DNA from: Aurantimonas coralicida
GTDB lineage: Bacteria; Pseudomonadota; Alphaproteobacteria; Rhizobiales; Rhizobiaceae
DNA: 43,599 nt
NCBI GenBank assembly: GCA_011050685.1
Contig: DRFF01000140.1
Coordinates: 1-43,599, forward strand
Direction of reading: 5' to 3'
Of the stretch, positions 41,906 through 43,599 are shown in pieces. Under the pieces are notes generated by a model that worked only from the letters and a program-made list of their open reading frames with translations, had not been told where the DNA came from and did no database searches. How positions within the stretch are numbered: the first letter of the stretch is position 1; each line of letters opens with the position of its first letter. The position numbers were made by a program, and so were the translations under genes.

Positions 41906-42555
41906 GAACGGCCCGCCCGCCGGCCGGCCTGTTTGGCCTGGTTCGCGCGAGGGGCCTCATCTGGATCATCCTGGCGCTCGTCCTCGCGCCGCCGTCAGTG
42001 GCGGCAAAGGAAGATGCTGTGGTCCAGGCGCCCGAGATCGCCGTCGAAGACCCAACTATCGCAACCGTTCCCCAGCCCGAGCCCGAGGACTATCGGACCG
42101 AGGCTTACCGCGCTCCGGTTCCGGAAAGTCTTGCGGGCGGCACCGTCGTCGATACGGCGACTGCCAAGACGCTGCATGACGAGGGCGCCGCATTCGTCGA
42201 CGTCCTGCCGCGCGCGCCACGGCCGAAGGGCTTGCCCGCCGATACCATCTGGCGGCCGAAGCCACGCAGCAATATTCCGGGCTCGATCTGGCTGGTCGAC
42301 ACCGGCTATGGCGAGCTGGCGCCGGCAATGGAGCGCTATCTCCTCGACGGGCTCGCAGAGGTCACGCAGGGCGGCAAGAGCCGGCCGGTGGTCATCTACT
42401 GCCTGCGCGATTGCTGGATGAGCTACAACGCCGCCAAGCGTGCGATCCGCGCCGGCTATACGGCCGTCCATTGGTATCCGGACGGCACCGATGGCTGGGC
42501 GGAAGCGGGCTACGCGCTGGCGCCGTCCGAGCCGGAGCCGCGGCCGGACGAATAG
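41902..42555 (+). CDS. PQQ-dependent catabolism-associated CXXCW-motif protein (rhodanese-like)
   Basis: 217 residues. The start ATG (41902) overlaps the xoxJ stop as ATGA, so translation is coupled. Signal/anchor helix LIWIILALVLAPPSVAAK. The rhodanese-like fold has the cysteine motif VIYCLRDCWMSYN (C167 and C171). In this protein the spacing is C-x3-C-W, while the family name says CXXCW. Other conserved parts are AFVDVLPRAPRPKGLPADTI, IPGSIWLVDTGYGELAP and YTAVHWYPDGTDGWAEAG. Members are found with PQQ alcohol dehydrogenases. A sulfur- or thiol-transfer role alongside the SoxYZ-like carrier is plausible but unproven. Confidence 0.88.
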   Translation: MRTARPPAGLFGLVRARGLIWIILALVLAPPSVAAKEDAVVQAPEIAVEDPTIATVPQPEPEDYRTEAYRAPVPESLAGGTVVDTATAKTLHDEGAAFVDVLPRAPRPKGLPADTIWRPKPRSNIPGSIWLVDTGYGELAPAMERYLLDGLAEVTQGGKSRPVVIYCLRDCWMSYNAAKRAIRAGYTAVHWYPDGTDGWAEAGYALAPSEPEPRPDE

Positions 42556-42577
42556 ACGCGCGTTTCGAGCCGTCCGA

Positions 42578-43360
42578 TCACAGCGCGCTGGCAATCGCCC
42601 GGCCGAGGCCGAAGGCGCGCTGTTCGATCAGCACCGGCACTTCGCAGACATAGGTGAGAGACTGCCGCCGCTCGTCGAAGATGCGGGTGTCCCAGAGAAG
42701 AGCCTGTCGGGCTTCCTCGATCTCCGTCGGCGAGGTGTCCGGCTGCTGCCGCAGTCTGGCGAATTCGCTGCTTTGTTCGCGCAATCTTTGCGCCAGCGCC
42801 TTCTGCTTGGCGCCATAGCGCTCGATGCCAACCATGACTTCGCCGCGTTCCCGGTTCAGGCGGTCGAGGATGTCGGCGACGATCGCGGTCGCCGTCGCCT
42901 CGCGTTCGGCCTCCGGCAACTCGCCGACGAAATCCTTGACCATCGTCGCGGCTTCGTCGAGCGGGAGCCGCCGCGCAACCACCCGGTCGACCAGTGCCCG
43001 CATCGCGTCGGTCCGCTCGACATTCGCGGCATCGGCGACATCCGGGCCGTTCCATATCTGGGCCGGGGAGATCGTATCGACCCGGCGCTGGATGCAGGGC
43101 CAGTCGGTCGTGCCCTTTTCCGGCGTCCGGGCGAAGGTCATCGGGTTGGCCGGAGTTTCGGCCGGCGACGAGGGCTTCGCTTCGCCGGCTTCCGGCGCGT
43201 TGACGGGCGGCGGACCGGGCAGGACGAAGCCTTCGGGGATGTCGCGCGGTGCCGCGCCGTCCTGGGCGGTCGCGGGAAGGACGGCCAAGTGCGATAGAAG
43301 CACCAGCGAGCCCGCGACAAGCGCGGCTCCGCCCATCCGATGGTGTGCGTTCGTGGACAT
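42578..43360 (-). CDS. Secreted charged helical protein of unknown function
   Basis: 260 residues from ATG at 43360, preceded by GGGAGGCTTTC (good ribosome site). Signal peptide GGAALVAGSLVLLSHLAVLP, cut after TAQ. After a proline-rich stretch (VLPGPPPVNAPEAGEAKPSS) comes a helix-rich region (AMRALVDRVVARRLPLDEAA, ERYGAKQKALAQRLREQSSE, FARLRQQPDTS) that may form a coiled coil. Two cysteines are seen, in TDWPCIQRRVD and TYVCEVPV. No family I can name. It is 35 bp downstream of the ABC permease on the minus strand and convergent with the CXXCW-motif gene, so it likely belongs to the transporter operon of the PQQ locus, perhaps as its periplasmic partner. Confidence 0.75.
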   Translation of the reverse strand: MSTNAHHRMGGAALVAGSLVLLSHLAVLPATAQDGAAPRDIPEGFVLPGPPPVNAPEAGEAKPSSPAETPANPMTFARTPEKGTTDWPCIQRRVDTISPAQIWNGPDVADAANVERTDAMRALVDRVVARRLPLDEAATMVKDFVGELPEAEREATATAIVADILDRLNRERGEVMVGIERYGAKQKALAQRLREQSSEFARLRQQPDTSPTEIEEARQALLWDTRIFDERRQSLTYVCEVPVLIEQRAFGLGRAIASAL

Positions 43361-43395
43361 GAAAGCCTCCCTTCGACCGCGGCTCAGTTGGCGTC

Positions 43396-43599
43396 TCACT
43401 GGCGTTTGCGGCTGATCAGGCCGCGCGCCGGATCGTAGGCGAGGATAGCGCCGCCGAGGAAGACGATGGTGCAGCCGATGACGACGGCCAGCGCTTGCCA
43501 GTTGATCTCGCCATAGAGGGCGAAGCGCACCATCTCCACCGCGTGGGTGAACGGGTTGAACAGGGTGATCGTATAGAGCGGCGGGCTCGACTCCTGTAC
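43396..43599 (-). CDS. ABC-2-type transporter permease, C-terminal end (cut by the window edge)
   Basis: The last 67 residues read VQESSPPLYTITLFNPFTHA, then VEMVRFALYGEINWQALAVV, then IGCTIVFLGGAILAYDPARG and the positive tail LISRKRQ. The phrase N-P-x-T-H-x-V-E-x-x-R followed by a last membrane helix and a Y-D-P-x-R-G tail is typical of ABC-2 permeases (DrrB/NodJ type). Such a permease with an ATPase is often part of PQQ alcohol-dehydrogenase loci (PedC/exporter type). The remainder and the ATPase should lie to the right. TGA stop at 43396-43398. Confidence 0.82.
   Translation of the reverse strand, partial: VQESSPPLYTITLFNPFTHAVEMVRFALYGEINWQALAVVIGCTIVFLGGAILAYDPARGLISRKRQ

Noticed and set aside
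1-43599. CRISPR array, prophage genes or a rRNA operon
   Set aside because: No regular spaced repeats, no phage structural genes and no rRNA motifs were seen on either strand.

Overview
The window looks like a chromosomal segment of a GC-rich alphaproteobacterium, most likely of the order Hyphomicrobiales (Rhizobiales). The evidence is the high-GC coding style, a C4-type 5-aminolevulinate synthase (hemA), a CrbSR-type two-component pair, a lanthanide-type XoxF methanol dehydrogenase cluster and a genome-encoded CCA on the tRNA. Genus and species cannot be told from the sequence alone.

Region 1 (1-880) is the accessory end. It holds the C-terminal tail of an IS256-type transposase, an HNH-like nuclease ORF that reads in the same frame just behind it and may be truncated, an intact tRNA-Thr(CGT) and, 135 bp away, a detached 5' half of a second tRNA-Thr. 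The base composition is visibly less GC-rich than the rest, and the half tRNA looks like the scar of a tRNA-targeted integration. The core chromosome seems to begin near 880.

Region 2 (about 1.06-11.1 kb) is mixed housekeeping: nitronate monooxygenase, a DEDDh exonuclease next to an ATP-dependent DNA ligase, a DUF6460 membrane protein, a histone-deacetylase-fold hydrolase, a MATE exporter, a DUF952 protein overlapping pyrD, a secreted coiled-coil protein, an HSL-type esterase and a YjbQ protein. Region 3 (11.2-15.4 kb) is a convergent CrbR/CrbS pair: a LuxR-type response regulator and a 1153-residue hybrid kinase with a sodium/solute-symporter sensor domain and a TTG start. mscL, an aminotransferase and an AbrB-family membrane protein follow.

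Region 4 (18.3-29.7 kb) has a cupin, hemA with candidate FNR/FixK and Irr sites, a small charged protein, a sugar transferase, a DRL-like/SAF oxidoreductase, a MarR regulator, an amidase, a methyltransferase, a glutathione S-transferase, pncB and ggt. Region 5 (29.9-35.2 kb) has a BrnT/BrnA toxin-antitoxin pair with a possible leaderless toxin mRNA, then two adjacent acyl-CoA dehydrogenases divergent from a bifunctional enoyl-CoA hydratase/3-hydroxyacyl-CoA dehydrogenase.

Region 6 (35.3 kb to the right edge) is a periplasmic methanol-oxidation locus. xoxF, xoxG (cytochrome c), xoxJ (periplasmic binding-like protein) and a rhodanese-like PQQ-associated protein run rightwards. A SoxYZ-like carrier and a metallo-beta-lactamase-fold hydrolase are divergent from xoxF. 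A secreted four-cysteine protein of unknown function lies on the left flank. A secreted charged helical protein and the end of an ABC-2 permease lie on the right flank. XoxF carries the second active-site aspartate (D330) expected of lanthanide enzymes, and no mxaI-like gene is visible. Electrons would pass from XoxF to XoxG. The role of the SoxYZ/metallohydrolase pair and of the two unknown secreted proteins is the least explained part of the window.
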